Source of the DNA: Tridacna crocea
Lineage: Eukaryota > Mollusca > Bivalvia > Cardiida > Cardiidae
Reading direction: 5' to 3'
Length of the DNA stretch: 64,000 nucleotides
Assembly: GCA_943736015.1 (NCBI GenBank)
Contig: OX031060.1
Span: 13,467,501-13,531,500, forward strand
This document shows, piece after piece, positions 1 through 11,946 of this stretch (its first letter is position 1; every line of letters starts with the position of its first letter). The notes under the pieces were generated by a model. It had not been told where the DNA came from, ran no database searches, and saw nothing but the letters and a program-made list of their open reading frames with translations. Position numbers and translations under genes: made by a program.

Positions 1-150
1 TTCATTGGATGCAGCCAGCTAGCTCTAGCTGCATCGAATAAAATCGCTCGTAGCATTTCATCTTTGATAAAGATAGAACACGGTCTCTACCTTTCGAATA
101 ATAGGTGAAACATGGAAACCCACGTGGACGTCTGCTTATCGCTTCATGTT
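1..150. repeat. F4 MITE fragment cut by window edge
   Basis: The stretch from ttcattggatgcagccagct onward matches the inner part of the F4 copy at 1598-1735 (same words: cgaatgaaatcgct, tttcgaata, aacatggaaaccc, cttatcgcttcatgt). The left end lies outside the window and the right end stops short of the terminal repeat, so this is a partial copy. Confidence 0.7.
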
Positions 151-494
151 AGATTTATATTTAACAATAATGATTATTTCGGCATCTAGAGCCAATTCAG
201 AACAAGAAAAAGTATAACTGAAACCAAATACCCTCTGTAATAAGAAAATGAAGAAAAACCACTGCCCCGGCTGGACAATTTTATTTTAAACTGAGAAAAA
301 ATAACTGTTTTTTTTTAGCATTTTTAGTCCAGATCTCGATGAAAATAGGTTTTTATTACATTCTGTTCAAAATGAAAGACACACTCGTCAATCAGTCAAT
401 ATCTACCGTTCAGAGATTAAACAACTTCAAAGGTTTTCGGGCCGTGTTGACTTGGAACAAGTATACTTGCAGAATTGTTTCGCTTTCTTTACCA
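151..494. other. AT-rich spacer, nothing recognised
   Basis: Short overlapping reading frames only. No motif, splice-bounded exon or repeat end was recognised here. Confidence 0.5.
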
Positions 495-838
495 CATTTT
501 CTCCCGCTAGATTCCATTCTACAAATACTCATCTATCTAATTTGAACATCCTGGGTACAGACCCGGACTACTTTTCTACAAGACAACCGTTACTTTGAAT
601 CTTAAACTAAATCAACGTTTACTCATCAAAACGCTACATGTGCGATTCATCAGTAGTTTAGAGAAACAGGAGCTAAAACAGGTAAGATTTCTCCTCAAAC
701 GTCTTAATAAAAGCCATTTTGTTCATTGCTACTTTACAGCACGTATTACTACATTGCCCCCAGTTTTGGGGAGATTGATTCGTCAAATCAGACAGGTCGA
801 ATCTTTGAAGAATACGACATGCGTAGACAACGTCTTAC
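495..838 (+). repeat. F16 repeat copy 1
   Basis: Matches 34277-34637 over its whole length, with shared words such as attctacaaatactcat, aaacgctac and gacaggtcgaatctt. A third copy at 43465-43545 keeps only the two ends. A 190-codon open frame (595-1167, opening on TTG rather than ATG) runs through this copy and past its right edge. The other copies do not keep it open and it has no motif I recognise, so I do not call it a gene. Confidence 0.6.
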
Positions 839-1508
839 CGAACAAAGATCGTTTGGCTAATCAGAAACGATTTAGTTTCTTTATTGATTCCAGTAATGAT
901 TATTTCTGTATTCGTAATTTTCCATATCCCAGACAGACACGGAAAAGCCCGATTTCCTTCGTATTTGACCAGGACTCGCGAGAGATAATTATAGAGATAG
1001 TGTCAAAAATGTACATACCTTATGCATCTGAAGAAAATGGTGGAGCGGAAGATTTTTTTAATATGTTCCCAGAATTTTCTAAAGACAGATCCAAGATAAG
1101 ATTGCAAGTTCTGTGTAGTCTGATCTTGACATTTGTCGTCCTCAAAAGAACCTTTTTTTGCCGGTGAGGTTGAAATAGTGTACCAGTGAATAGGGAGGTA
1201 AAAATAATACAGGCGTTACTAAACATTTGTGTTATCGACGATGATCAGGTCTGTGACCCACAATTCGAAGCCAAACCTTTCTCTCTATTTTTGTTATGTA
1301 ATTGCAACTTACGTAATAAACGAATATCACATTGTCAGTCAGTACTTTGGTATTCATTCTTTTTTTTTAACAAATCTATGGAAAACCGTATATGGTATAC
1401 AAGTATTTAACATGTTTATAGTTTTTATATTAAATCTGACTGTAGGAACACCCCGCCCATATATATATTCGTAGATGCGATAAAAAATCAAGGGACTGAA
1501 AGTCCTTA
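839..1508. other. Unassigned spacer with tail of a repeat-associated ORF
   Basis: Contains the end of the open frame that begins in F16 (stop near 1167). Nothing in the translated tail resembles a known domain. The remainder is AT-rich and without recognisable content. Confidence 0.4.
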
Positions 1509-1910
1509 ATCTTCGCAAGCCATGGCTGATGATTCACTACGCTACTCTACCCTTGGCAGATCGAGCTTGATTTTTTACATTCACCCGATACGCTTTTTCA
1601 TTGGATGCAGCCAGCTCCAGCTGCAACGAATGAAATCGCTTGTAGCATTTTATCTTTGATAAAAATAGAACAAGGTCGCTACCTTTCGAATAGAAGGTAA
1701 ACATGGAAACCCGCGTGGATGTCTGCTTATCGCTTCATGTGTATTCGTAAGCGGGTTGTTAAACGATATTTCGTTTGCTTTTAGAAATATGATGTAAAGG
1801 GGGGTAATAACCAGCATCCAATAGAGGGCGCATCGCAGGAATCTCGAAATCGGGCTCAATCAGGCAAGGTAAGATCCACGTAGTGATCGTAAACTTGGTC
1901 CGCGAAGATG
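1509..1910 (+). mobile_element. F4 MITE (CATCTTCG ends), about 400 bases
   Basis: Begins ATCTTCGCAAGCCATGGC and ends with the near complement TTGGTCCGCGAAGATG, so the ends form inverted repeats. The body matches the F4 copy at 11549-11946 closely (ctacgctactctacccttgg near the left, aatcgggctcaatca near the right). No clean target duplication is visible at this copy. No transposase is encoded, so it is non-autonomous. Confidence 0.8.
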
Positions 1911-2629
1911 TAAAAAGCGGATTAGTAGAAGTTTTAAACTATGATTTGATGCAATGAAAACTATTTTATTTTATCACATGTAACACATGCATATTATGAA
2001 AGTACTAAGTAGAGTACGATGGGGGAAATGGGAGTCGAAGTTATTCTAGCAATTGTGCAGCGAAGCAACTGTTATTTTACTACTTACTAGAGTTAATTTG
2101 ATCCAAAAATTTGATGTTTCTTTTTTTCTGCTAGTATTATATTTAGGTCTGTAGGAGTGAAAAATATGAATTTATAAGTGAAAGTCATTTGGCAAATATA
2201 TAGAACATTATAATATTATTAGATTTCATGGCACAGTTTTGAAAAGCTTTGCGGGAATGGTACTTAAACAATAACATGTCATCAACAAAGATTTATATAT
2301 TCAAATCAGTATCAAGAGTGACCTATTGCTAACGCAGCCAGCAATTCCATTATCAAATGCACAAAATTGCATCATTTTTACTGAATTTAACCATACACTT
2401 ATTATGAAAACAAATATATATCTGGTAGTATTTATTTGCCTTCAACGAAATAATCTGATTTGTGTCATAAAAACTAAATAGCTTGTTAATTAGAGCATAA
2501 ACAAACATTTCATTAGATATAGAGCCCTCAGCTTATGTGGTTTATATTTGAAAAAGGCAGAAAACAATTCTGTAAGAAGAAAAGAAATTGTCTTCCAACA
2601 CTGTTTTCATTAGCCCTATTACACAGGAC
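1911..2629. other. AT-rich spacer, nothing recognised
   Basis: No open frame of note, no splice-bounded exon and no similarity to the other repeats here that I could see. Confidence 0.5.
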
Positions 2630-3187
2630 TTAAAGGTGGCCCTTCAGAATTTGGGACGAAAATTTTACAACAATACAAAAATATCATCCTTATACTCCCA
2701 AAGCCTTATAATTGTCATTCATAAAACACCGGTAGTCGAAAACCATCCGATAACAAGAGAAATTAGAGATTTACTACGGCCAAGGTCGACATCGACGGAA
2801 AACACGTTCTATTTTTACATGAACAACTCGCTTATTTACATACTGGAAATACACAGACGAAGTTTCAAACATAGCGTCCGAAGAAGATATTATGAAAAAT
2901 AATTGCATGTTTGTTATGTAATGCAATTTCAGCGTCATCAGTCACGTGCCGGTCATTTTACATTCCCACAATGCATTTTTGTATTTTTGGCGCGAAATCT
3001 AAAAATAGCTTAAGAGGCTACGTAGCCTTTTAAGGGAATACCACCCAAAAAAATTTTTTTAAAATTTTTTTGGTAATTTTATTATTCTTAATTATTGATA
3101 ATTTGGATTGCTTTTTCATATAAATTTCAGTGCTATATATATTTTTTGATTTGGTGTGATGTGAAAATTATAAGTACCCACCTTTAA
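2630..3187 (+). repeat. F5 repeat copy 1 with recurring ORF
   Basis: About 558 bases, opening TTAAAGGTGGCCCTTCAGAA and closing ATACCCACCTTTAA, so TTAAAGGTGG is a short terminal inverted repeat. A frame in the left half encodes the words SSLYSQSL, HKTPVVENH and TREIRDLLRPR, which recur in the copies at 34777, 42033 and 56122. A perfect palindrome GAGGCTACGTAGCC lies near 3015. Whether the ORF is functional is unknown. Confidence 0.8.
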
Positions 3188-3339
3188 GGGTTTATTGCGA
3201 GTTAAAGGGCTAAAAGAAAACTCCTAAAAAAATCTCCCAATTTAACTTTGTATAACATAAAGTTCAAAGGTCAAATATAGACCATGTTTGGACAAACCAT
3301 ATTCTTAATACAGATACATGTATCTGTAACAGTTCTGTT

Positions 3340-3432
3340 AAATAGCCTCAAAGGCTGGGATTGAACCTGAAACCTCCAGGCCCAAACTACGTAGGCAAAC
3401 GTTCTACCACATTGCTACAAAAGCTAGCACTA
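3340..3432 (-). repeat. tRNA-derived SINE head (minus strand)
   Basis: On the minus strand an A-box-like stretch (TAGCAATGTGGTAGAACG, complement of 3400-3417) is followed at tRNA spacing by a B-box GGTTCAATCCC (complement of 3357-3367). These are the internal RNA polymerase III promoter elements of a tRNA. The stems are too degenerate for a working tRNA gene, so a tRNA-derived SINE is the best reading. Confidence 0.55.
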
Positions 3433-3611
3433 TAGCAAGACAGGTAAGTGTACCCTTATACAAACACAAGCTATACATTTATGTCAATCTGTGGGATAGA
3501 CCAGTATACAACACAATTATGGATTCATCTCAGGTTACCTTAGCATCTGACATCTGGATATGGAGGAAATTTTGATTGGGGTACATTTTAACTCTTTACT
3601 GAACACTCATG

Positions 3612-3803
3612 TTAGCCTTTAGGCTGCTAAGCACGACTCACTGACGTTTTGCGGACAGTGGAGATTAGAATCAGACTGCACAGAACGTGCAGTCTGATTT
3701 CTGATCTACACTGTCCGTTTAAGAGATACTTATCGTCCTCAAAATTACCTTCGACTATCGACTTGAAGTATCATTTGAGTTATTCGGCAAGACATCGGTT
3801 AAT
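3612..3803. mobile_element. F2 hairpin MITE
   Basis: Contains the F2 signature: gctgctaagcacgactcact, then an inverted repeat centred near 3685 in which AGACTGCAC faces GTGCAGTCTGA. The right flank ends cggttaa. Confidence 0.75.
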
Positions 3804-4239
3804 AAACCTGAAGGAAATAGGCAACTGAAAGCATTACTAGACAAGGATAAAATTCTGGTAGGTGGAATATTCTCCTGCTTGAATTGTATTTTCAATCATA
3901 TGATTGAACTTTAGCTGATTTGTATTAGTTTCTAAATTGTTGTCTGCCGGTACATTTAAAGATTCTAAACCTTATCATATGGGGAAGAAATGAATAACGA
4001 AATAGCATCCATTTACATGTAATTACTTTAAAAAAAAGTAATTTATGCGTAGGTGTCGGACATAGACTAATTTGAAAATTCTTACAAAACTGAACTCTCC
4101 TCTAAATGTGGATCTGGGGTCCTGTATGGCTTACTAGTAAAGTTCCGGACTTGTTACATGATGGCCATAATGTTTTTGTGGGGTTGTCCTTAGCCAAGAC
4201 ACTTCAGAGACCTAGCCTAGTACTGCTGTAACCCAGACA
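3804..4239. other. Spacer, nothing firm
   Basis: AT-rich sequence. The stretch 4190-4290 (gccaagacactt ... tgttgaaagcggcattaaat) resembles the 3' tail common in molluscan SINEs, but no head was found. Confidence 0.35.
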
Positions 4240-5087
4240 TACATAATCAAGCTAGTTATAGCACTTAATGACTGAAATAGTGTTGAAAGCGGCATTAAAT
4301 GTCATTCAATTAATCAAAAGTGAATCTAACATTTGCCTCCTGAAAAGGTTACCTTTATATAAAATTTCTGTTAGCCTCACGAAATGTATCTCGTAAGTTT
4401 TTTTTTTCAAAACATTAGTAGACAAACAGGCTTTTTTCTTCATTCTTACAAAAGGTATTTTCCACATTCGATAACACCATAAGGATACAATATGTTTCAA
4501 CTATGCTAAGTGTGGCTATATTATCCCATTTTGAAGGACATTCAGGAAAAACCTTTAAACAACTTATCTAATTGGCTTAGCTTTATTTGGGTTTACTAAA
4601 AATCAAAGGTTTTCAGAAGGACCAGTGATGGTGTTTTTTGTTTGAGATTATGCTTTTATTCATATTGAAAATATCAACAGCTCTAGAGTTAGTAAACATG
4701 TGAGCTAAAATAGATACACTAAACATGATGACTATATTTTCCTTTACCTTAGCATTTTAAGCACTTATAAAATCATCAGTAATAATCATAATGCAAGATT
4801 ATTTTGAAATATTGAAACGTCTGTACTCAGATATCATTTTCAAAACTGCATTTTGCAAACCCAGTCAGACTATAAACACAACATTTTCTCAACTTTCATG
4901 TAGTGGGTATAATCATATAGACTGCAAACAATTCAGACTAAAGAAGTGTGCCTATCGGACTGGGATTTTGCTATGTTAGGTGGTCTGATTTCAATCTATT
5001 GGTGCTACAGAAGAAACAGACTGTCCGCGTTCTGAAGTACATGTATAAAGCATGTATTTTTTATAAAACTAGTATGATTTAGTTTAA

Positions 5088-5308
5088 GCCCTTACAAAAC
5101 AATCCGACTTTAAACGACTTTTAGGAAGAAGGCTTTTAAAAAGAATTTGGGAATATGAGAAAATGCTGGTAATTAGCAGTTTTCTTTTTCCCACAATGTA
5201 TTCATACCTTCCAAAACTAATATTCATATTTTGAGTCCCGTTGATTCTGTTATCAGCAAATGCTTTCCATTTGGACAAGTCTAAAATTTGTTGTGTGGTA
5301 AAAAATTA
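5088..5308 (-). mobile_element. F1 MITE, degenerate, shared by A, B and C
   Basis: Recognisable by the arms gagaaaatgctggtaatt and caagtctaaaatttgttgtg. The matching positions in copies B (11009) and C (14297) also carry F1, so this insertion predates the triplication. Confidence 0.7.
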
Positions 5309-6369
5309 AAAATGAAACACTGAAGTCCACCCTGGGAAATAGAAACAATTGCTTTTTGTATGTAATTTCCTATTGAAAGCATTTTGTCCTTTCCATGACC
5401 TTAACACCTAGGAATTCCTTCAAGACTTCTTCCGTATTCCTACAAAACTAATACAATGAAATACAAAATCAAAATAGAAGCAACAGTTTGATTTTTCATA
5501 TACGATGATTTCTTCTTTCTTTCAAAACGAAAATTCTTGGTTTTATTCCTGGTCTAAAAATGTTGTGTAAGATTTAGGCCATGTGTAATTAATTAAATAT
5601 TAATTATTGAATATACATTCCTTCTGTTACATACGAGGATGAAAATTCACGTTGTATCTTTATAAAGACACAATTCAAGAATTATTGATTTCACAAAAAA
5701 AAGTGAGGTTAACTCATGCACTGGCACAAAACATGAAATTGATCGTAACTACCTTCAAGAATGATTTGATGATTGACTGATTTTTGGTGATTACATTAGT
5801 TTCAACACTGTTTCAGTCTTACAGTGACAACAACCTATTTATTTGTGTATGGCTTGGGTTTTATTTGGACTAGGCTGATTCTAACCAGTGTCTTATCTAT
5901 AGGCACTCCTACAAAACCCTGGCAACTGGGTGAGGATAAAATCAGGGATAACACAACAGACACCTTCAACAATCAGCCACAGTCTCACAGAACCTCACAA
6001 AATAAGTGAAAAAGATTAAATATAATTTCACTGCTATATTGGTGTAAGTATGAAAAGAATGGCTGCACAGTCTGAGCTTAGAAAAATGCAGGTATGAATA
6101 AGTACAATGTAAACAGTGGACTTAAGTCTCACATAATATTTCAAGTTATTGTTAACGTGTGGTGGCATTTTGACGTTTTGTCAGTGATTAAATAACTTTT
6201 ATTCATTTACATATATAGATGTAGATTCCTTTTTAAAGTTTTGAGCCACGTTTTTGTGAATTTGTGCCTTATTACATAATTGAGCCACTGCAGGATGTGC
6301 AAAAAAAACCATAAAGTGATGAGATACCTGAAATTCAATATTAACACTGTTAAGACAGCTATTTGTTAC

Positions 6370-6478
6370 TTCCAATGCAGTTTTGCGTGAATCCATTTTC
6401 ATGGTCTGAAGAGAAGAATTAAAATCATCACTCGTCATCTGGAAGAACATAGTCCAGATATTATTTGGTTTTTGATAT
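6370..6478 (-). other. Exon-like segment in block A
   Basis: On the minus strand a 109-base open segment is bounded by tttgcAG and GTaacaaat. It reads 36 codons including NNIWTMFFQM and MKMDSRKTALE. The same segment with the same splice-like ends is kept in B (9861-9969) and, one base shorter, in C (13116-13223). I do not recognise the peptide. It could be a duplicated host exon or chance conservation in a repeat. Confidence 0.3.
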
Positions 6479-6589
6479 CTGCAAATCCCTGCCCTGGGTA
6501 CAGCTGAAGCAGTCAGAATGGATCAAGATTTCACTCAGTGTGACAAGTTGCCATGCAAAGTAAAAAAATGACCTTTACATAACTAAAAT

Positions 6590-6795
6590 GAAACGTTCAA
6601 GTCGATAGTGGAAATCCTAATACTTCTATTTCAATGTTATTTGGAAGAGGGGTATATCTTAGTTTTGAGGGAAGGAATACCTCCTTAACGAGCAGTATAG
6701 ATCAAAGATCAGACTGCACTTTCGGTGCAATCTGATCTTAATCTACATTGTCTGGAAAAGGTCCTTGAGTAGCGCTTAGTAGCCTAAGGGTAAAA
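6590..6795. mobile_element. F2 MITE in block A
   Basis: Hairpin gatcagactgcac facing gtgcaatctgatc near 6715, with flanks matching the F2 copy in block B at 9597-9775. It was therefore inserted before A and B separated. Confidence 0.7.
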
Positions 6796-7015
6796 GGAAT
6801 TGGTCCCTCTATAAAACTAACAAAAATATAGGCATAGATTCTGAGGTTTGAATTACTTGCTGTGTACATGAAGCACACTTACCGTCTCTAGTATGGGTTG
6901 AGCAGCAGTTCATTATAAATTAGTACTTTATTGAATAAAGTACATATACTTCAATCTCCAAGCTTAAAGAATGTATTGAAGAATTTAAATCTACAAGTCC
7001 AAACCGTAAGACGAA

Positions 7016-7381
7016 TATATGTGAACTAAGATGTATTCCTGTGGATCTCTAATCAAACACCTGTCTGAAAATTCTGCACTCTTACTTAAAATGAAATTGA
7101 AGCATATTAGAAGGACTCTGAATGAACTTTTACACCTTGAAGATAATTGAGTATCTGAGGCTTAAAGGCCAGGATGTTAGGTTTAGTGGATGTCCAGTTC
7201 ACTGGGAAGGACACGATTTCGCATCGAAAATCCTCGGTATAAATTCACGTCAGGGGTTCGTACTTGATCGGGGCCGTTTGTGAACTAAGGATTTTTTTTA
7301 GGTCCCATCGATAACTGGTGAGAAATGTTGGGAGCGGTCCTAATACCCGTTTTGTTTGAAATCTGCTGAACTGGTATAAGG
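7016..7381. other. Spacer, nothing recognised
   Basis: No gene or repeat recognised between copy A and the next F1 element. Confidence 0.45.
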
Positions 7382-7609
7382 TTAACTCTTTACCAAATGA
7401 AAAAAAATTGGACTGGTTCAAATTGAAAGCATTTGCAGACGGCAAAATAAAGGTGACTGAAAAATGGAATTTGACCTGTGAAGGGTAGAAATCACTGTGG
7501 GAAAAGGAGAAAATGCTGGTTACCAGCATTTTCTCCTTTTCCTACAGTGTTTTCAAAAGGCTTCTTTCTCAGGGGCATCAAAAGTAGGGATTGTGTGGTA
7601 ATGGGTTAA
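7382..7609 (+). mobile_element. F1 MITE, near complete
   Basis: Flanked by TTAA at 7382-7385 and 7606-7609. The ends read CTCTTTACCAAAT and GTGTGGTAATGGG. The central hairpin has arms CACTGTGGGAAAAGG and CCTTTTCCTACAGTG around gagaaaatgctggt/taccagcattttctc. Confidence 0.85.
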
Positions 7610-7957
7610 GTCACAGTGTCAGAAGTTGTTAACAAATAGCAGGGTTCCTTTACTTTTGGTTCTACGTACAAGTTTACTGCATATTTAAAGACCATTTTGC
7701 CTTATGATTTAGTCGGTTTTTAAAATATGACCTGATCAAGCTTGTGGGACGCATGGCCTTGTGAACTGTTGGCCAATTATCTAAATGGACAAAAAGCCTA
7801 CCATCAAAGATCTAATCCGCATCAAAGGCGATCAGAACTTACAAGATAGATAAAAAACCAAGATTGCGTCAGGTCCACTGTAATTAACTGTTATCGCCGC
7901 TGCCTTCATTAGCAGAGGCTAATGCATTCAATAGAGCTCCTGTCACCGTTTGTTTCA
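7610..7957. other. Spacer, nothing recognised
   Basis: No open frame, repeat end or exon seen. Confidence 0.45.
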
Positions 7958-8186
7958 CTGACCCTTTACTTAACAGCAGTATTGCAGACTTTACCAAAGC
8001 ATTTACAGACGAGAGAATGAATGGAACTCGAACAGAGAAATCTTGTTTTTTTTTAAGGGTAGAGGGCATTGTGGGAAAAGGAGAAAATGCTGGTTTCTAG
8101 CATTTCTGCTTTTCATTTAAATTTTCAAAAAGGTTTTGTTTTCTCTCACAGTCGTTAAAACTCAGGATGTCGTGATAAAGGGTTAA
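7958..8186 (+). mobile_element. F1 MITE, degenerate
   Basis: Left part decayed. The hairpin gggaaaaggagaaaatgctg / cagcatt has drifted, and the right end gataaagggttaa is kept. Confidence 0.6.
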
Positions 8187-8219
8187 ATCGTTACTAAAGT
8201 ATGGCATTTTTTCCGCGCC

Positions 8220-8448
8220 TTAACCTTTAACCAAACAATCCCTAGTTTTTACCACAAAGAATAGGAAATCTTCCGAAAACATTGTAGGAAATGGAGAAAA
8301 CTCTGGCAACCAGCATTTTCTCCTTTTCCAACAATGTTTTCTATTCTTCTAAAGCCGAATTTCAATGTTTGAGTCACGTTTATTTTGTTGCCTGCAAATG
8401 CTTTCAGTTCGGACAAGACTAAAATTTTGTTGTTTGGTAAAGACTCCA
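8220..8448 (-). mobile_element. F1 MITE
   Basis: Opens taacctttaaccaaacaat and closes tgttgtttggtaaag. The hairpin is ggagaaaactctggcaacc against accagcattttctcc, centred near 8309. Confidence 0.75.
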
Positions 8449-8986
8449 GAGATAAAAATGTCTAATGAAATCATTTTTTGAAAGTACCAAGTGCACAAAC
8501 TAGAGCAGTTTGGTCCTGTTCTGAAAACGTTTTCGTTTACACTCGTTGATATTTCCTGCCCTTCTAGTCCTTCTGTTCATTTTGTGTTTCTTTTTTGGTG
8601 AGTGTCACAAAATTTACCAAACAGCCCCATGTTTCGGCAATGCTAACCAAGAACCTTTTAAATGATGGAGACAAGACAAGGTTTTCTACCATTCAAATAA
8701 TTCCGTAACATTTGCCACACTTCATTTGTCGTCTGCAAGTACTGCTAACTAGGACAAGTCGTCTGGTGCAGAGTTAAGAAGCCAATGAGATGCGATATTT
8801 AACTCGTTCTATAACAAATTTGCTGCAGACGATAAAAATCCTCGTAGAATACGGATTGTCAATATAAATAATAACTCTATATATTAGGAACATGTGAAAA
8901 GATTGTGGTAATAGAAGACACGGGTCGTTACCAGCAACTTTTCCTGATGTCACCATGATTTCTAAGATGATCTGCTACAAGACGCA
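8449..8986. other. Spacer upstream of a possible first exon
   Basis: No repeat recognised and no TATA box convincing enough to call. The stretch could hold the promoter of the exon candidate at 8987 if that is real. Confidence 0.3.
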
Positions 8987-9190
8987 ATGGCGACTGCAGA
9001 GGATGCTTTAAAGAGGCAATCAGGACTACTTAATTGTTACAGAATGCCTAGAGACTTCGCTTCATGTCGTATAATTATTTATCGTTTTCTCGTCTCTCAT
9101 ATACCAGAAATTTGTGACCCATCACGCAAAAAGGTACCATCTGGGAATTCTGTACATCACGTAGATGAAAACAGATCAACGATAGTGCAG
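8987..9190 (+). CDS. Possible 5' coding exon, unknown protein
   Basis: An ATG in good context (gacgcaATGG) opens 68 codons that end exactly at a splice donor, GTGCAG|gtcagt. The peptide starts MATAEDALKRQSGLLNCYRM and contains SCRIIIYRFLVSHIPEICD. There are no domain motifs and no match I recognise. The next exon-like segment (9861) does not follow in an obvious reading phase. This may be a host first exon, an exon carried by a repeat, or chance. Confidence 0.25.
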
Positions 9191-9596
9191 GTCAGTTTAA
9201 GTTGAAAATTCAAACATGATTCTATAAAAAAGTACATTGACCACTTACCATACAGAAAATGTGATTAAGGCGAAAAGTGTCACTACGCATGCGCGCTCAC
9301 TTTCAATTTTGCATGGTTAGCCTAGGGACGAACAACACAGAAGTTTAGTTATATTCATCTTACGGTTTAGACATGTAGATTTAAATTCTTTGATATATTC
9401 TTTCTTTAAGCTTGGAGATTGAAGTATATGTACTTTATTCAATAAAGTACTAATTCATGATGAACTGCTGATCAACCCATACTAGAGACGATAACTGTGC
9501 TTCATGTACTCGTACATGTACAAAGCAAGTAATTCAAACTTCTGAATGAAAGTAAGCCTATAGTTTTTAAAGTTTCATGTAGAGGGACTAATTCCT

Positions 9597-9775
9597 TTAA
9601 CTCTTAGGCTGTTAAGTGCTACTCAATGACCTTTTGAAGGCAATGTAGGTCAAGATCAGATTGCACAGAAATGCAATCTGATCTTTGATCTATACTGCTC
9701 GGTAAGGGGGTATCCCCCCTCTCCCAATTAACACTGAAACAGAAGTATTAGGATTTGCACTATCGACTTGAATTT
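9597..9775. mobile_element. F2 MITE in block B
   Basis: Begins ttaactcttaggctgttaag. The hairpin gatcagattgcac / gcaatctgatc is near 9665. Same place as the F2 in block A. Confidence 0.75.
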
Positions 9776-9860
9776 TTACTTTGCATGACAACTTGTCACA
9801 CTGAGTGTGATCTTGGTCCATTCTGGCTGCTTCAGCTGTGCCCAGGGCAGGTATTTGCAG

Positions 9861-9969
9861 TTATCAGAAGACAAATAATATCTGGACTATGTTCTCCCAG
9901 ATGGCGATTGATGATTTGAATTCTTTTCTTCAGCCTATGAAAATGGATTCACTCAAAACTGCATTGGAA
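9861..9969 (+). other. Exon-like segment in block B
   Basis: 109 bases between tttgcAG and GTaagaaat, reading NNIWTMFSQM and MKMDSLKTALE in the phase shared with copy A. Changes between A and B are scattered but keep the frame open. Confidence 0.3.
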
Positions 9970-11008
9970 GTAAGAAATAGCCGTTTTACCAGTGTTAATA
10001 TTGAATTTCAAGTATCTCATCATGCTACATTGTATTTCTGCACATGTTCTTTCAGTGGTTCAAGACTCAAATTCACAAAGACGTGGCTCAAAACTTCAAA
10101 AAGAAATCTACATCCATATGTAAATGAATAAAACTTATCTAATCGCAGACAAAATGTCAAAATCCCACCACACGTTAACAATAACTATAAATATTATGTG
10201 AGACCTAAGTCCACTGTTTACATTGTACTTATTTACACCTGCATTTTTTAAGCTCAGACTGAGTAGCCATTTTTTCTTTTATATTTGCATCAATATAGTA
10301 GTGAAATGACATTTAATCCTTTAATTTATTTAAGGAGGTTCTGTGAGACTGGCTGATTGATGAAGGTGTCTGTTGTTATCCCGGATTTTATCCTCACCCA
10401 GTTGCCAGGATTTTGCAGGAGTGCCTTTAGACAAGACACTGCATGGAACCAGCCTAGCCCAAATAAAACCCAAGCCATAAACAAATACATGGATTGTTGT
10501 CACTGTAAGACTGAAACAGTGTTGAAACTAATGTAACCACCAGAAATCAGCCAATCACCAGATTATTCTTGAAGGTAGTTCCAATAAATGTTCATGCTTT
10601 GTCCAAATGCATGAGTTAACCTTACCTTTTTTGTAATATCATTCATTCTTGACTTGTGTCTTTATAATGATACAAGGTGAATTTTCATCTATGTAACAGA
10701 AGGAAGGTATATTCAATACTTATGAATTAGTTTTAACCTTTCAGACTATTACATGTCGATTTAGACCAGGAATAAAACCAAGAACTTTCGTTTTAAAAGA
10801 AAGAAGAAATAATTGTATATGAACAATCAAATTGTTGTTTCTAGTATGATTTTGTATTTCATTTTAATAGTTGTGTAGAAATAAGGAAGAAGCCTTTAAG
10901 AAATTCCTAGGTGGTAAAGTCGTGGAAAGGACAAAGTGCTTTCAGTAGGAAATTACATTCAAAAAGTCATTGTTTCAATTTCCCAGGGAGGACTTCAGTG
11001 TTTTTTTT

Positions 11009-11235
11009 TTAACTCTTTACCACACAACAAATTTTAGACTTGTCCAAATGGAAAGCATTTGCTGATAACAGAATCAGTGTGACTCAAAATATAAATGTCA
11101 TTTTTGGTAGGTCTGCAGAAATTGTGGAAAAAAGGAAAACTGCTGGTTACCAGCATTTTCTCATATTCTTAAATTCTTTTTAAAAGCTTTCTTTCTCAGG
11201 GTTGTTTAAAGTCTGGATTGTTTTGTAAGGGTTTA
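11009..11235 (+). mobile_element. F1 MITE in block B
   Basis: Opens ttaactctttaccacacaac. The hairpin has decayed on one side (aaaactgctggttaccagca) and the element closes ttttgtaagggttt. Positional equivalent of the copies at 5088 and 14297. Confidence 0.75.
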
Positions 11236-11548
11236 AACTAAATCATACTAATTTTAAAAGAAATGCATGCTTTATACATGTACTTCAGAATGAGGACAGT
11301 TTATTTCATCTGTAGCACAAGTAGACTAAATTCAGACCACCTAACATAGTAAAATCCCAGTCCTATAGGCACACTATTTTAGTTTGAATTGTTTGCAGTC
11401 TATTTGATTATACCCACTACATGAAAATTGAGAAAATGTTGTGTTTATAGTCTGACTAGGTTTGTAAAATGCTGTTTTGAAAATCAAATCCTTGATATCT
11501 GAGTACAGAAGTTTCAATTTTTCAATATTTCAATAGTCTTGCATTTTT

Positions 11549-11946
11549 CATCTTCGCAAGCCTAGGCTGAGGATTCACTACGCTACTCTACCCTTGGCGG
11601 ATCGAGCATTATTTTTACATTCCCCCGATGGATGCAGCCAGCTCTTACTGCAACGAATGAAATCGCCCGTAGAATTTTATCTTTTATAAAGATAGAATAA
11701 GGTCGCAACCTTTCGAATAGAAGGTAAACATGGAAACCCACGTGGATGTCAGTTTACCGCTTCATGTTGAATAATTGTATTCGTAAGCGGTTTGTAAAAC
11801 GATATTTTATTGGCTTTCAGAAAAATGATGTATAGGGGGTTAATGACCAGCATCCAATAAAGGGCGCATCGAAGGAATTTCGAAATCGGGCTCAATCAGC
11901 CAAGGTAAGATCCACGAAGTGATCGAAACCTTGGCTCGCGAAGATG
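11549..11946 (+). mobile_element. F4 MITE inserted in block B
   Basis: Complete, 398 bases, from CATCTTCGCAAGCC to GGCTCGCGAAGATG. Blocks A and C give the empty site (ttgcattatgatg and ctgcattacgatg). The flanks are tgcattttt on the left and tgcattatg on the right, consistent with a 9-base target duplication in which the left copy has since drifted. The insertion is younger than the duplication of the block. Confidence 0.88.

Larger units (their letters stand above)
4240..7015 (-). repeat. F9 block, copy A (inverted relative to B and C)
   Basis: About 2.8 kb whose reverse complement matches 9358-12480 and much of 13018-15170 nearly end to end. Examples are the cell at 4750-4795 against 11947-12000 and 14640-14700, and the stretch around 5880-6000 against 10340-10480 and 13585-13720. 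It contains an F1 copy, an exon-like segment and an F2 copy, all present at the same relative places in B. A and B form an inverted pair around a 2.3 kb centre. Confidence 0.85.

Noticed and set aside
595-1167. 190-codon open frame at the window start
   Set aside because: It opens on TTG, overlaps a dispersed repeat whose other copies are not open, and has no recognisable motif.
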